NCBI RefSeq assembly: GCF_020386635.1
Contig: NZ_CP081942.1
Coordinates: forward strand, 372,001 to 436,000
Length of the DNA: 64,000 bases
Direction: 5' to 3'
Origin: Pseudomonas sp. MM211
GTDB taxonomy: Bacteria; Pseudomonadota; Gammaproteobacteria; Pseudomonadales; Pseudomonadaceae
The notes under the pieces: generated by a model
Seen by the model: the letters and a program-made list of their open reading frames with translations, nothing else
Database searches by the model: none
Told to the model about the DNA's origin: nothing
Shown here: piece by piece, positions 53,767-61,991 of the stretch
Layout: each line of letters begins with the position of its first letter
Position numbering within the stretch: the first letter of the stretch is position 1
Position numbers and translations under genes: made by a program

Positions 53767-54904
53767 CCTTGAGCCTGTTTCGTAGATTGCGCTGCATGGC
53801 TCCACACTCACCCTGATAAGTCCGAACGGTATCCAGAGCCTCGAGCTCGCATCAGCAAGGTTGGACGGATGCAGTGACGATCAGACAGAAAGAGGAGAGG
53901 ACCATGTCTGTAGTCGGAATCGACATCGCTAAACACTCATTCGACATTGCCACGGTGCAGGCAAACGGCAAGCACCGCACCAAGGCCAAGCTCGCCAATG
54001 ACCCGGCAGGGTTCGAGGCCCTGCAGCAGTGGCTGCTCAAGCACGCCGATCCGCAGGCCTGGATCGTGATGGAAGCGACCGGTATTTATCACGAGGCGCT
54101 AGCCGAGTGGCTTTACGAGAGAAACTACCGCGTCTGCGTGCTCAATCCTGCGCAGATTGCCTACTACGCGCGCAGCCAGTTACAGCGGGTGAAGACCGAC
54201 AAGGTCGATGCGAAGCTGATTGCCAGCTACGGCGATAAGCATCAGGACGAGCTACGTATCTGGAAACCTGATCCACCGTCACTTCGCCGCCTCAAGGCCC
54301 TGGTACGTCGCTTGAAGGATCTTCAGGAGCTCGAACAGATGGAGCAGAACCGCCTGGATGTCACGAGCGATGCGCGGGTAGTGGAGTCAATCAGATCGGT
54401 GCTTGAGCACACCCGCCAGCAGATCGACGAGACGCTCGAGGCGATCAAGAAACACTTCGACGACAACGATGACCTCAGGGGCAAACGGAACCTGTTGATG
54501 AGTATCGACGGCGTGGGGGACAAGACGGCAGCGCTGCTGCTGGCCGAACTGGGCGATTTGGACAGGTTCGACGGCAGCCGTGCTGTGACGGCCTATGCGG
54601 GGCTCAATCCCAGGCTTCAAGAGTCTGGGAAATTCAAAGGCCAAACGCGGATATCTCGCACCGGCTCTGCCACCTTGCGGGCGGGACTGTACATGCCCGG
54701 CGTGGTGTCCATAACGCATAACGTCGCGATACGGGCAATGGCTGAGCGCATGAGAGACAAAGGCAAAACCGGAAAACAGATCGTGTGTGCGGCGATGCGC
54801 AAGTTGCTGTGCATCGCCTACGGCGTACTGAAATCGGGAGTGCCTTTTGATGTTGAATTGGCACTTGCTAGGTAGCGGGCAAGACGGTATCTACAACCAG
54901 CCCC
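53767..54904 (+). mobile_element. IS110-family insertion sequence (boundaries approximate)
   Basis: The element comprises the transposase gene, about 137 bp of non-coding left end and about 30 bp of right end (GACGGTATCTACAACCAGCC). The right boundary is inferred from the same sequence occurring in the second copy at 55031-55050, where it is followed by GTAGGGTGGGCTTCAGCCC. No terminal inverted repeats or target duplication are seen, as expected for IS110. The long left end is where IS110-group elements carry the bridge RNA. REP palindromes lie on both sides. Confidence 0.65.
53904..54875 (+). CDS. IS110-family transposase (DEDD)
   Basis: A 323-residue intact transposase. The N-terminal RuvC-like DEDD domain has Asp7 in GIDIAK, a glutamate in VMEATG and the acidic pair in KTDKVDAKLIA. 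The C-terminal transposase-20 domain has SIDGVGDKTAALLLAELG, AYAGLNPRLQESG and the serine region SRTGSATLRAGLY. The ATG at 53904 is supported by GAGGAGAGG. The frame and both catalytic regions are complete, so the element may still be active. Confidence 0.92.
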   Translation: MSVVGIDIAKHSFDIATVQANGKHRTKAKLANDPAGFEALQQWLLKHADPQAWIVMEATGIYHEALAEWLYERNYRVCVLNPAQIAYYARSQLQRVKTDKVDAKLIASYGDKHQDELRIWKPDPPSLRRLKALVRRLKDLQELEQMEQNRLDVTSDARVVESIRSVLEHTRQQIDETLEAIKKHFDDNDDLRGKRNLLMSIDGVGDKTAALLLAELGDLDRFDGSRAVTAYAGLNPRLQESGKFKGQTRISRTGSATLRAGLYMPGVVSITHNVAIRAMAERMRDKGKTGKQIVCAAMRKLLCIAYGVLKSGVPFDVELALAR

Positions 54905-54910
54905 TGCGTA

Positions 54911-54929
54911 GGATGGGCCTCAGCCCACC
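54911..54929. repeat. REP-like palindrome right of IS110
   Basis: GGATGGGC-CTCA-GCCCACC, a slightly degraded version of the GGTGGGC dyad, directly after the inferred element end. Confidence 0.65.
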
Positions 54930-54943
54930 AACCCGAATGCAAC

Positions 54944-54969
54944 GGTGGACAAAAAGAGTGTTGTCCACC
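54944..54969. repeat. Palindrome GGTGGACAA/TTGTCCACC
   Basis: A 9-bp perfect stem with 8-base loop, followed by CTACGGCC. It resembles a second type of REP sequence and lies between the two IS110 right ends. Confidence 0.65.
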
Positions 54970-54984
54970 CTACGGCCTGACATC

Positions 54985-55050
54985 GGGGATGCCTTTTGAT
55001 GCCGAATTAGCGCTTGCGAGGTAATAGGCGAGACGGTATCTACAACCAGC
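54985..55050 (+). mobile_element. Remnant: 3' end of a second IS110-family copy
   Basis: Sequence from 54985 repeats the last codons and right end of the intact element at an offset of 149 bp: it still encodes MPFDAELALAR followed by TAA, then AGACGGTATCTACAACCAGCC. The copy differs by scattered substitutions, so it comes from a related but distinct element. Confidence 0.8.
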
Positions 55051-55059
55051 CACCCGTAG

Positions 55060-55127
55060 GGTGGGCTTCAGCCCACCAGCACCAGGGCGAGTATCGATGG
55101 TTCCCACGCGGAGCGTCGGGAACCATC
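55060..55127. repeat. REP-like palindrome and 10-bp hairpin downstream of sctU
   Basis: GGTGGGC-TTCA-GCCCACC at 55060-55077 follows the IS110 remnant. At 55096-55127, GATGGTTCCC pairs with GGGAACCATC over 10 bp around a 12-base loop; it may also end sctU transcription although no U-run is seen. The rest of the 300-bp spacer 54876-55175 holds the IS ends and repeats listed separately. Confidence 0.7.
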
Positions 55128-55175
55128 TGATCTACAGACCCACAACGAATCCGGCTGCAACGTCACGCCTGGCCT

Positions 55176-56231
55176 TCAGATCAGCCGCGCCGCGACCAGC
55201 GCATCGGCCACCGGCTGGAAGGTATTGGCGGGGATCGGTTCGCCTTTCACCGCACGCTTGGCGATCTCGGCAGCCAGCTTGGCATCGGTGCTGCGTGGTA
55301 CGCCCAGGCTAACCGATTGAGCCAGCAAGGCTTTCGCGTCCTGCGCCGCGGCGATGCATACCAACACCGGCACCGGCGTTTCGCCACGTACGTAGCGCAC
55401 GCCCACCAGCCAGCCATCCTCGCTGCCGATCATCAGCGTGGCGTGGGCGATGCCGACCTTGCGGCTGCTCAGGGCCTGCATTTCGCGGCGCTGGCGCTGA
55501 CGTTCGCGCTTGATAAGCGGATCACCGTCCATGTCCTTGCGCTCGCGTTTCTGTTCGCTGCGGGTCATGCGCATTTCACGCTGGAACAGCCAGCGCTGCA
55601 GTAGAACGTCGACGATGCCGATCACCAGGTAGGTGACGATGACCGTGGCCACCAGCGGCTTGAGCAGCAGGAAGAACACCGACTCGATGCACCCGGCGCC
55701 ACAGCGCGACGACTCCATCAGCGCCTGCAGGGCAATGCGCCCGACCACGTAGAAGGCGATCGACAGCACCAGCACCTTGAACAGGCTTTTGAGAAACTCG
55801 ATGACGTTGCGCATCGAGAAGATGCGCTTGGCACCCTCGACCGGATTGATCCGGGCAATGTCTGGTTTTATTGATTCACCGGAGAAAAGCATGCCGCGCA
55901 TCGTGACGATATTGGTAAGAATCACGCACACCACGGTTACCCCGAGGATCGGCAGGGCGGTGCGTAGCACTACCTGTTGAGCACTCTCCAACAGGCGCGG
56001 CCAAACCGTGGCAAAGGGTTCGACGTAGATGGTCGCGGCCAGGTCAAGCAAGCCGCGCACCCGCGACTCGGCAATGCCGGCGATAAAGGCGATGCACACC
56101 GTGCAGCCGAGCAACACCACCGCCGAGACCATGTCCTGGCTCTTCGAGACCTGGCCCTTCTGGCGGGCCTCGCGCAGCTTCTTGTCGGAGGCCGGCTGGG
56201 ATTTTTCCTCGCTGCCGCTGTTGCCCGCCAC
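55176..56231 (-). CDS. sctU: Type III secretion export apparatus switch protein SctU, lacking NPTH
   Basis: A 351-residue FlhB/YscU-family protein: four hydrophobic segments in the first 215 residues after a basic SDKKLREARQKGQVSKSQDM start (the family signature), then a cytoplasmic domain. In other members this domain contains NPTH, where the protein cleaves itself to switch substrate specificity. Here the equivalent region reads SRKVGIAHATLMIGSEDGWLVG, with no NPTH or NPxH. The remaining C-terminal pattern (LGVPRSTDAKLA, GEPIPANTFQPVADAL) is normal. The start is a GTG sharing one base with the sctT stop. It is the last gene of the T3SS operon. Confidence 0.85.
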   Translation of the reverse strand: MAGNSGSEEKSQPASDKKLREARQKGQVSKSQDMVSAVVLLGCTVCIAFIAGIAESRVRGLLDLAATIYVEPFATVWPRLLESAQQVVLRTALPILGVTVVCVILTNIVTMRGMLFSGESIKPDIARINPVEGAKRIFSMRNVIEFLKSLFKVLVLSIAFYVVGRIALQALMESSRCGAGCIESVFFLLLKPLVATVIVTYLVIGIVDVLLQRWLFQREMRMTRSEQKRERKDMDGDPLIKRERQRQRREMQALSSRKVGIAHATLMIGSEDGWLVGVRYVRGETPVPVLVCIAAAQDAKALLAQSVSLGVPRSTDAKLAAEIAKRAVKGEPIPANTFQPVADALVAARLI

Positions 56232-57049
56232 TAGGGCTCACCAGCGCCGGACAGGGTTTTGAGCACCTCGACAGTGCCGCGGAATTCGGCCAGTTGTTCG
56301 AGCATCAGCGGGATCAGGAAGCCGCAGTAGAGCACCATCAGAAAGGTGAAGATCAGGTTCTTTACCGACAGCGAGAGGTCGAAGATATTCATCTGCGGCG
56401 CCATGCGCGACAGGTAGGCGAGCATCATGTCGGCCACCAGCAGGGCGATGATCAGCGGCGCCACCATCAGCACGCCGATGCGCATCACCTGGTCGAGAAT
56501 GGCCAGCACCGCCTCCAGCGCCGAGCTGGCGATCACCGGGGTGAACGCGGTGACAGGCCATAGCTGGTAGCTGTGATAGAAGCCATCGACCATCAGAATG
56601 AAGCCGCCGGACATGAAGAACAGGGTAATCAGCATCACGCTGAGCAGGGTCGCGGTGACCCCGGACTCGCCGGCACCAGACGGGTCGACCAGTTGCGCCA
56701 TGGTCGAACCACGCTGCAGATCGACCAGCTCGCCGGCCACTTCGGCGGCCCAGAACGGAATGCCGAACAGCAGCCCAACGGTCACCCCGATAAGGAACTC
56801 TTTGACCATCAGACCGGCGAGAAAGAAGCTGCCGTAATCCTCCAGTGCGGTGAGCGCGGAGAAGGCCGGCAGGAACATCGGCGCGGAGATCGCCACCGCC
56901 ACGCAACTGCGGATCATCCCGGTCAGCCCCAGGCGGTTGAATGCCGGGGTGATGAACACCAAGCCCAGCGCCCGACATACCGCCAAGGCCGCCGCCGAGA
57001 TCACCGGGTAGGCGATCTCGGCGATGCCCAGGCCGATGTCGGCATCCAT
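56231..57049 (-). CDS. sctT: Type III secretion export apparatus protein SctT
   Basis: A 272-residue FliR/YscT family membrane protein with about six to seven hydrophobic segments, part of the export gate (SctR-S-T). It has the family segments VFITPAFNRLGL near the N-terminus, KEFLIGVTVGLLFGIPFWAAEVAGELVDLQRG and LVADMMLAYLSRMAPQMNIFDLSLSVKN. The gap to sctS is 3 bp and the stop overlaps the sctU start by one base. Confidence 0.9.
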   Translation of the reverse strand: MDADIGLGIAEIAYPVISAAALAVCRALGLVFITPAFNRLGLTGMIRSCVAVAISAPMFLPAFSALTALEDYGSFFLAGLMVKEFLIGVTVGLLFGIPFWAAEVAGELVDLQRGSTMAQLVDPSGAGESGVTATLLSVMLITLFFMSGGFILMVDGFYHSYQLWPVTAFTPVIASSALEAVLAILDQVMRIGVLMVAPLIIALLVADMMLAYLSRMAPQMNIFDLSLSVKNLIFTFLMVLYCGFLIPLMLEQLAEFRGTVEVLKTLSGAGEP

Positions 57050-57052
57050 GCC

Positions 57053-57322
57053 CTAGCGTGTCCAGGCGGGGAAATTGTCCAGCACGTGGCTCGCCAGCGC
57101 CGCCACCTGGGTCGCCAGCAACGGGCCGATCAGCACCAGCACCAGCAGTACCGCCACCAGCTTCACCGCCTGCGGCAGGGTCTGATCCTGGATCTGCGTC
57201 AGCGCCTGCAGCAGGCCGACCCCCAGGCCGATGAGGATGGCCACGCCCAGCGCGGGTGCGCTAAGCAGCAGCACGGTCATCAGCGCCTGCTTCATCAACG
57301 AGAGAAATACATCCTGGCCCAT
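57053..57322 (-). CDS. sctS: Type III secretion export apparatus protein SctS
   Basis: An 89-residue FliQ/YscS family protein with two transmembrane hairpin helices (about 14-40 and 50-75) and the conserved LLQALTQIQDQTLPQAVKL turn. It is a component of the export gate. It starts 3 bp after the sctR stop. Confidence 0.92.
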   Translation of the reverse strand: MGQDVFLSLMKQALMTVLLLSAPALGVAILIGLGVGLLQALTQIQDQTLPQAVKLVAVLLVLVLIGPLLATQVAALASHVLDNFPAWTR

Positions 57323-57325
57323 GCT

Positions 57326-57985
57326 TCACCCTCCTCCGTAACTGAGGATCAGGCCGTGCATCAGCCGTGACCAGCCGCTGACGGCGACGAATAGAAAAAT
57401 CTTCAGGGGGATCGAGATCAGTGTCGGCGACACCATCATCATGCCCATGGCCATCAGCACGTTGGCCACCAGCAGGTCGATCACCAGAAACGGGATGTAG
57501 AGCAGAAAGCCGATTTCGAAGGCGCGGGTCAGCTCGGAGCTGACGAACGCCGGAATCAGCACCACCAGATCGTCGTCGCGCAGATCGGCGCGAGCCTCCT
57601 CTGACCATACGGTCTCCGTGGCCTGCACGAAGAAAGCCCGTTCGGACGGGTTGGCGAAGCGTGACAGGTGCGTCTGCAAGGGCGCGTGCAGGGCGTCACC
57701 CAACTCGCGCAACTCCTCGGCGTTCTGCAGGCTGATCGAGCGCCCCTCCACCTCGCGGTACATTTCGCCGATCAGCGGCGTGGTCACGTACACGGCGAGG
57801 ATCAGGGCGATACCGTAGAGCACCAGGTTCGGCGGCGTCTGCTGCACGCCCAGGGCGTTACGAATCAGGAACAGCACCACGGAGATTTTCAGAAAGCCGG
57901 TCAGGGTCACCACCGCCAGGGGAATCAGACCGATCGTGGTGACGACCAGAATGATTTCCAGCAGATTCGGTTGGTAATCCGTCAT
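57326..57985 (-). CDS. sctR: Type III secretion export apparatus protein SctR
   Basis: A 219-residue FliP/YscR family protein: the FLKISVVLFLIRNALGVQQTPPN signature near residue 31, a periplasmic part, and the second signature (FVSSELTRAFEIGFLLYIPFLVIDLLVA) before the last helices. It assembles the export gate. Its start overlaps the sctQ stop by 4 bp. Confidence 0.94.
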   Translation of the reverse strand: MTDYQPNLLEIILVVTTIGLIPLAVVTLTGFLKISVVLFLIRNALGVQQTPPNLVLYGIALILAVYVTTPLIGEMYREVEGRSISLQNAEELRELGDALHAPLQTHLSRFANPSERAFFVQATETVWSEEARADLRDDDLVVLIPAFVSSELTRAFEIGFLLYIPFLVIDLLVANVLMAMGMMMVSPTLISIPLKIFLFVAVSGWSRLMHGLILSYGGG

Positions 57986-58227
57986 AGGCTGGCGAACCGG
58001 GTCAGGCGCACACCGAGCCCCTCACCGATGGCGACCAGCTCGCCGCGCCCTACGCAGCGCCCATTGACCATCAGCTCGACCCGCTGAGCATCGCCGTGCG
58101 GCAGGGCCAGTACACTGCCCTCGCCCAGTTCGCGCAGCTGCCCCAGCGGTAGCTCCAGGCTGCCGATCTGACAGATCACCGTCAGCGGCACATCGTCCAG
58201 TTGCGCATCATCGGCGTCTTGCCCCAT
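57982..58227 (-). CDS. Internal translation product SctQ-C (candidate)
   Basis: Inside sctQ the ATG at 58227 (MGQDADDAQLDD) is preceded by GGAGA five bases upstream, a strong Shine-Dalgarno sequence. It would give an 81-residue protein containing the terminal SPOA domain only. YscQ-C and SpaO-S are known examples of such internally started forms that join the full-length protein in the ring. The position before the last SPOA domain and the ribosome site are seen; production is inferred. Confidence 0.6.
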   Translation of the reverse strand: MGQDADDAQLDDVPLTVICQIGSLELPLGQLRELGEGSVLALPHGDAQRVELMVNGRCVGRGELVAIGEGLGVRLTRFASL

Positions 58228-58992
58228 GGCGTTCTCCGTATTCGGGTTGATCGGTTGCAAGGCTTCGAGCAGTTCCAGGCCGGACTGCTGGCGTTTGAAA
58301 CGGGCCTGTCGGTGGCCATTGGCGAGCACCAGCAGACCATCGGCACCAGCCGGACAATCGAGCATCAGCACATCGCCCGGCTGCAGGCTGCGCAATTCGG
58401 CCAGGCTCAGGGTCTGCCAGCCGCGCTGCAGCGCCAGGCCCAGTTGCAACGCGGGCAGAGCATGGCGCGCCGGCTGCAGGTGGCGCTCCAGCAAACTGGC
58501 CACCGCTTCGCCGACAGCGGCGCTGAGGCCGAGGCCAAGAACGCCGAGCCGCGCACCCGCGATACTCAGTTGCAGGCTCAGCATGAAATCCCAGGGCTGC
58601 GGCTCGGCATCCAGTGTCAGCGCCTCGCCCAGTTCCTGTTCCAGAGGTGCAATCCAGGGCAACAGCGCCTGTTCGAGCAGCACGCTCTGCAGGGGCTGCG
58701 GCAAGCTGTGAACATCACGTTGCAGATCGAGGGGGGCCAGCAGGTGTGCGAGCAGGGGCGCATCCAGATGCAGTTGCAGCGTCGCCGCTCCGAGCCGCGC
58801 AGGCAGCACAATGGCCGCGTCCATTGCTGACGGCTGGCCGCTGACGCTGACCTCGAGCCGCTCGCCGGCCACTTGCCCCTGCCAGGGCTGGCGGAGCCGC
58901 AACAGACGATTGTGCAGCGCCTGCCGGGCGACATCGAGCTGCGGCAGCAACGGTAGCAAGGGCGCGGGCAGCGACGATTGATGGCAATTCAT
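57982..58992 (-). CDS. sctQ: Type III secretion cytoplasmic ring protein SctQ
   Basis: A 336-residue SctQ with low overall conservation and two SPOA/FliM-N domains at the C-terminal end (about 190-250 and 265-330; the latter with VPLTVICQIGSLELPLGQLRELGEGSVLAL and VELMVNGRCVGRGELVAIGEGLGVRLT). It forms the sorting platform. I use the ATG at 58992, which overlaps the sctO stop (58989) by 4 bp; a longer in-frame version runs through sctO and is not supported. An internal start inside this gene is annotated separately. Confidence 0.85.
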   Translation of the reverse strand: MNCHQSSLPAPLLPLLPQLDVARQALHNRLLRLRQPWQGQVAGERLEVSVSGQPSAMDAAIVLPARLGAATLQLHLDAPLLAHLLAPLDLQRDVHSLPQPLQSVLLEQALLPWIAPLEQELGEALTLDAEPQPWDFMLSLQLSIAGARLGVLGLGLSAAVGEAVASLLERHLQPARHALPALQLGLALQRGWQTLSLAELRSLQPGDVLMLDCPAGADGLLVLANGHRQARFKRQQSGLELLEALQPINPNTENAMGQDADDAQLDDVPLTVICQIGSLELPLGQLRELGEGSVLALPHGDAQRVELMVNGRCVGRGELVAIGEGLGVRLTRFASL

Positions 58993-59468
58993 CGACGTGT
59001 GGCTCCATGGGGACGGTCTTCGGCCAGGCTTTCCTCGACGGCCTCGGCGGCCCGCTGCTGAGCGCGGTAATGGCGTTGCAGCAAGGGCTCCAGCGCCTCG
59101 CATTGCAGCTGACGACGCAACCAGAGCTGGTGAGCCTGATCACGGCTGGCCTGCACTTCGGCCAGATACCGAGATGCCTCGCTGGCCTGCTCCGCCAGAT
59201 GCCCGCGCTGCGCCTCAAGGGCGTCGAGAAGATCCAGGGCGTTGCGGTACTGCCCAACCGGCAGTGCGCCTTCGCTGAGCAGGGTCTGCAGCTGCCCGGC
59301 TTCCTGTTCGAGCAACGCCAGCGCCTCGCGAACCTCGGCTTGCGCTGCAGCCAGCCGCTGGGCCGCCTCCTGGCAACGCACGCGCCAGCTGGTCAGTTGC
59401 GCCTCGGCACGACGCTCGCGCAGGCGACGCAGATCGTCCAATTGCTGCACGGCGTGGGCGCTGCTCAT
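58989..59468 (-). CDS. sctO: Type III secretion stalk protein SctO
   Basis: A 159-residue, highly charged, almost entirely helical coiled-coil protein between sctN and sctQ, in the position of YscO/FliJ. It lacks strong sequence identity; assignment rests on position, size and coiled coil. These proteins bind inside the ATPase hexamer and link it to the export gate. Its start overlaps the sctN stop by 4 bp. Confidence 0.75.
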   Translation of the reverse strand: MSSAHAVQQLDDLRRLRERRAEAQLTSWRVRCQEAAQRLAAAQAEVREALALLEQEAGQLQTLLSEGALPVGQYRNALDLLDALEAQRGHLAEQASEASRYLAEVQASRDQAHQLWLRRQLQCEALEPLLQRHYRAQQRAAEAVEESLAEDRPHGATRR

Positions 59469-60787
59469 GCCAGTACCTTGCGCAGCGCGCGCAGCGTGTC
59501 GTCGAGGCTGCTAGGTTCGGCGGCATCCTGGCGCAGGAACTGTTCGATGGCAGCCTGCCGGGCGATGGCCTCGTCGGCCAGAGGATCGCTGCCGGGCACG
59601 TAGTCGCCCGTGCGCACCAACAGTTCGATATCGGCATGCCGCGCCATCAGTGCACGCAGGTGAGCGGCCAATTGCCGCTGCTCGGGCTCGACCACACGAT
59701 CCATCAAACGGCTACGGCTCTGCAGCACGTCGATGGCCGGAAAATGGTTGCGCTGGGCCAGCTCGGCGCTGAGCACCAGATGGCCGTCGAGGATCGAGCG
59801 CACTTCCTCGGCCACCGGGTCGAGGGACGCATCACCTTCGGTGAGTACCGTATACAGCGCCGTGATGCTGCCCGTGGCCGCGGGCCCGGAGCGCTCCAGC
59901 AGGCGTGGCAGGGCGGAAAACAGTGACGGTGGATAGCCACGGCGGGTCGGCGGTTCGCCGATGGCCAGGCCGATCTCGCGCTGGGCACGGGCGAAGCGGG
60001 TCAGGCTGTCGAGCAGCAACAGCACATGGCGGCCCTGATCACGGTGATACTCGGCGTGGGCGGTGGCCACCAGTGCGGCCTTGACCCGCTCGGTGGCCGG
60101 GCGATCCGAGGTAGCGACCACCGCGACGGTGCGTGCACGGGCTTCGGCACCCAGGTGGACGTCGAGCAGCTCGCGCACCTCACGCCCGCGCTCGCCGATC
60201 AGGCCGATGACGATCACCTGGGCCTCGCTGCGCCGCACGATGCTCGCCAGCAGCGACGACTTGCCCACGCCGGGCTCGCCGAAGATCCCCATGCGCTGAC
60301 CGCGAGCCACTGTGAGCAGACCGTCGATGGCACGGATACCGAGCGGCATCGGCTGTTCGATCAATTGCCGGGAAAACGGCGCAGGCGGCTCGGCCTGTAA
60401 CGGATAGCGCTGCAGGCCACTGGCCGGCGGGCCGCCATCGAGGCAGTCGCCCAGCGGCCCGATCACCCGGCCAAGCAGCGCGTCGCCCACCAGAACGCTC
60501 TGGTTCTCGCCCGTGGCGACGATCTCCGTGCGTGTCGACAGCCCCTCGAGAGAACCGACCGGGGACAGAATCGCCTCATCGCCGTCGAACCCCACCACCT
60601 CGGCAGTCAGCACGCGGCCACTGGCTGGATCGCTGAGACGGCACAGTTCGCCAATGCCAACGTCCGGTACGCTGGCCTGGATCAGGGTGCCGCGGATACT
60701 GCGGATGCGCCCGCGCAACGGCCGCGGTTGCGCATCGTCCAGGCGGGCGCTGAGGGTCGGCAACAGGTCGTTCAGGGGCGCATTCAT
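59465..60787 (-). CDS. sctN: Type III secretion ATPase SctN
   Basis: A 440-residue FliI/YscN-type ATPase. Walker A is GEPGVGKSS (about 169-177), Walker B region LLLLDSLTRFARAQREIGLAIGEPP and the preceding IGLIGERGREVRE are diagnostic. It powers chaperone release and unfolding of secreted proteins at the sorting platform. It overlaps sctL by 4 bp on its 5' side. Confidence 0.95.
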   Translation of the reverse strand: MNAPLNDLLPTLSARLDDAQPRPLRGRIRSIRGTLIQASVPDVGIGELCRLSDPASGRVLTAEVVGFDGDEAILSPVGSLEGLSTRTEIVATGENQSVLVGDALLGRVIGPLGDCLDGGPPASGLQRYPLQAEPPAPFSRQLIEQPMPLGIRAIDGLLTVARGQRMGIFGEPGVGKSSLLASIVRRSEAQVIVIGLIGERGREVRELLDVHLGAEARARTVAVVATSDRPATERVKAALVATAHAEYHRDQGRHVLLLLDSLTRFARAQREIGLAIGEPPTRRGYPPSLFSALPRLLERSGPAATGSITALYTVLTEGDASLDPVAEEVRSILDGHLVLSAELAQRNHFPAIDVLQSRSRLMDRVVEPEQRQLAAHLRALMARHADIELLVRTGDYVPGSDPLADEAIARQAAIEQFLRQDAAEPSSLDDTLRALRKVLA

Positions 60788-61368
60788 GCGCCGCCCTCCA
60801 GCACGCCGGGCAACAGCGCCTGGCGCAAACCCTGCAGTTGGGTATGCAGATCCAGCTCGACGCTGGCCTGGGGGCTGCTCAGACGGGCATGGCCGGTGGA
60901 GAGACCATCATCCGCTTCCACCTGCAGGCGTTCGCCGAGATCGGCCAACTGTCCACGTACCGCGTCGAGCTGATCGGGACGAACCTGCAGGCGCAGCCGC
61001 TGCCCCTCGCGGAACGCCGACAATGCCCGGCGCGTGCACAGTGCCAGGCGCGTGCCGTCATCCAGCTCACCGATCACCTGGCGGGCGATGCCCAGGGCCA
61101 GATCGGTCATCTGCGCTTCCAGGCCGGCCAGGTAGTCATCCACCTGCAGCGCCGTGCGTGCCAGCAGCTCCGCGGCCTCGCGTTGCCCTTCGGCACGCCC
61201 GTCCGCCAGGCCCTCGTCTCGTGCCTGATCACGCAGGCGCTGCAAGTCGTCGTAGGTTCTTTCGGCTTCTTCGCGAGCGGCCTGCAGAAAGGCGTAGCCG
61301 TCGATCCATTGCGCGGCCTGCTCGCCACGCAGGATGCGCTGGCCCGGTTTGCCTGGCAGGGTACTCAT
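60784..61368 (-). CDS. sctL: Type III secretion ATPase stator SctL (NolV-like)
   Basis: A 194-residue FliH/YscL-like protein: coiled, acidic N-terminal half followed by a C-terminal domain with IARQVIGELDDGTRLALCTRRALSAFREGQRLRLQVRPDQLDAVRGQL. It is the negative regulator and tether of the ATPase. The order matches nolV in the rhizobial T3SS. 4-bp overlaps at both ends. Confidence 0.85.
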   Translation of the reverse strand: MSTLPGKPGQRILRGEQAAQWIDGYAFLQAAREEAERTYDDLQRLRDQARDEGLADGRAEGQREAAELLARTALQVDDYLAGLEAQMTDLALGIARQVIGELDDGTRLALCTRRALSAFREGQRLRLQVRPDQLDAVRGQLADLGERLQVEADDGLSTGHARLSSPQASVELDLHTQLQGLRQALLPGVLEGGA

Positions 61369-61991
61369 ACCGCGCCCCGCTCTTCTTGAGCGGTGAGGGC
61401 ACTGGCCACCTGGCGTACCCGTTGGATGTCATCGGCGCTGCCTGTCGACAGCGGCGCAGCCAGATCGAAGCGCAGGCGCAGCCAGGCCTGCAACGGGGCC
61501 GGCTGTGCGCCCAGCCAGGCATCCACGCAGCGCTGTCCATCCTGGTCGATGGCGGCGAGCAGCGCATCGCCCGCGATGATCGCCTGCTTGCCGACTGGCG
61601 GCTCGCGCCAGTTCACGGCCAGATCGTAGACCTCGTCACCAAGCTGCGCGCGCAACCTCTGCACCAGCGGCCCGCGAATCTCCCGAGCCAGGGAGGCGGC
61701 GTGCTGGCAGGCGCCGCAGGTCACAGCGAGACGGGCGAAATGCTGTTGGGGCAGAAGCACCACCGGCAGGTCGTCATCGGCGATCTGGCCGACGCTCGCC
61801 AGCGGTTCAAGCCCGTAGTAAGAAGCGAGCAAGCCGCCGATGCGCCCCGCGAACCGCGGCTGCCTGGCCAGATCGATCACTCGTTCACGGGGCACCGCGC
61901 CGAGCAATGCGGCCTCCAGACAGTCTTCGGCGACGAATTGCATCGGTTGGGCCAGCAGCGCACGCCAGGCGTCGCGCAATGCCTGGCTCAT
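61365..61991 (-). CDS. sctK: Type III secretion accessory protein SctK (NolU-like)
   Basis: A 208-residue protein at the SctK position between sctJ and sctL. The sequence is poorly conserved; an SctK-like LARQPRFAGRIGGLLASYYGLEPL segment and a cysteine pair CGAC near residue 113 are visible. SctK links SctQ to SctD in the sorting platform. I use ATG 61991, which overlaps the sctJ stop by 4 bp. Confidence 0.65.
   Translation of the reverse strand: MSQALRDAWRALLAQPMQFVAEDCLEAALLGAVPRERVIDLARQPRFAGRIGGLLASYYGLEPLASVGQIADDDLPVVLLPQQHFARLAVTCGACQHAASLAREIRGPLVQRLRAQLGDEVYDLAVNWREPPVGKQAIIAGDALLAAIDQDGQRCVDAWLGAQPAPLQAWLRLRFDLAAPLSTGSADDIQRVRQVASALTAQEERGAV

Noticed and set aside
53664..55077. Repeated GGTGGGC palindromes as a CRISPR array
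   Set aside because: Copies are irregularly spaced, palindromic, separated by unrelated sequence and occur far away (19989). They are REP-like elements.
58993..59103. N-terminal extension of SctQ into the sctO gene
   Set aside because: The extra residues are arginine-rich shadow sequence of sctO; the ATG at 58992 with a 4-bp overlap matches the pattern of the operon.
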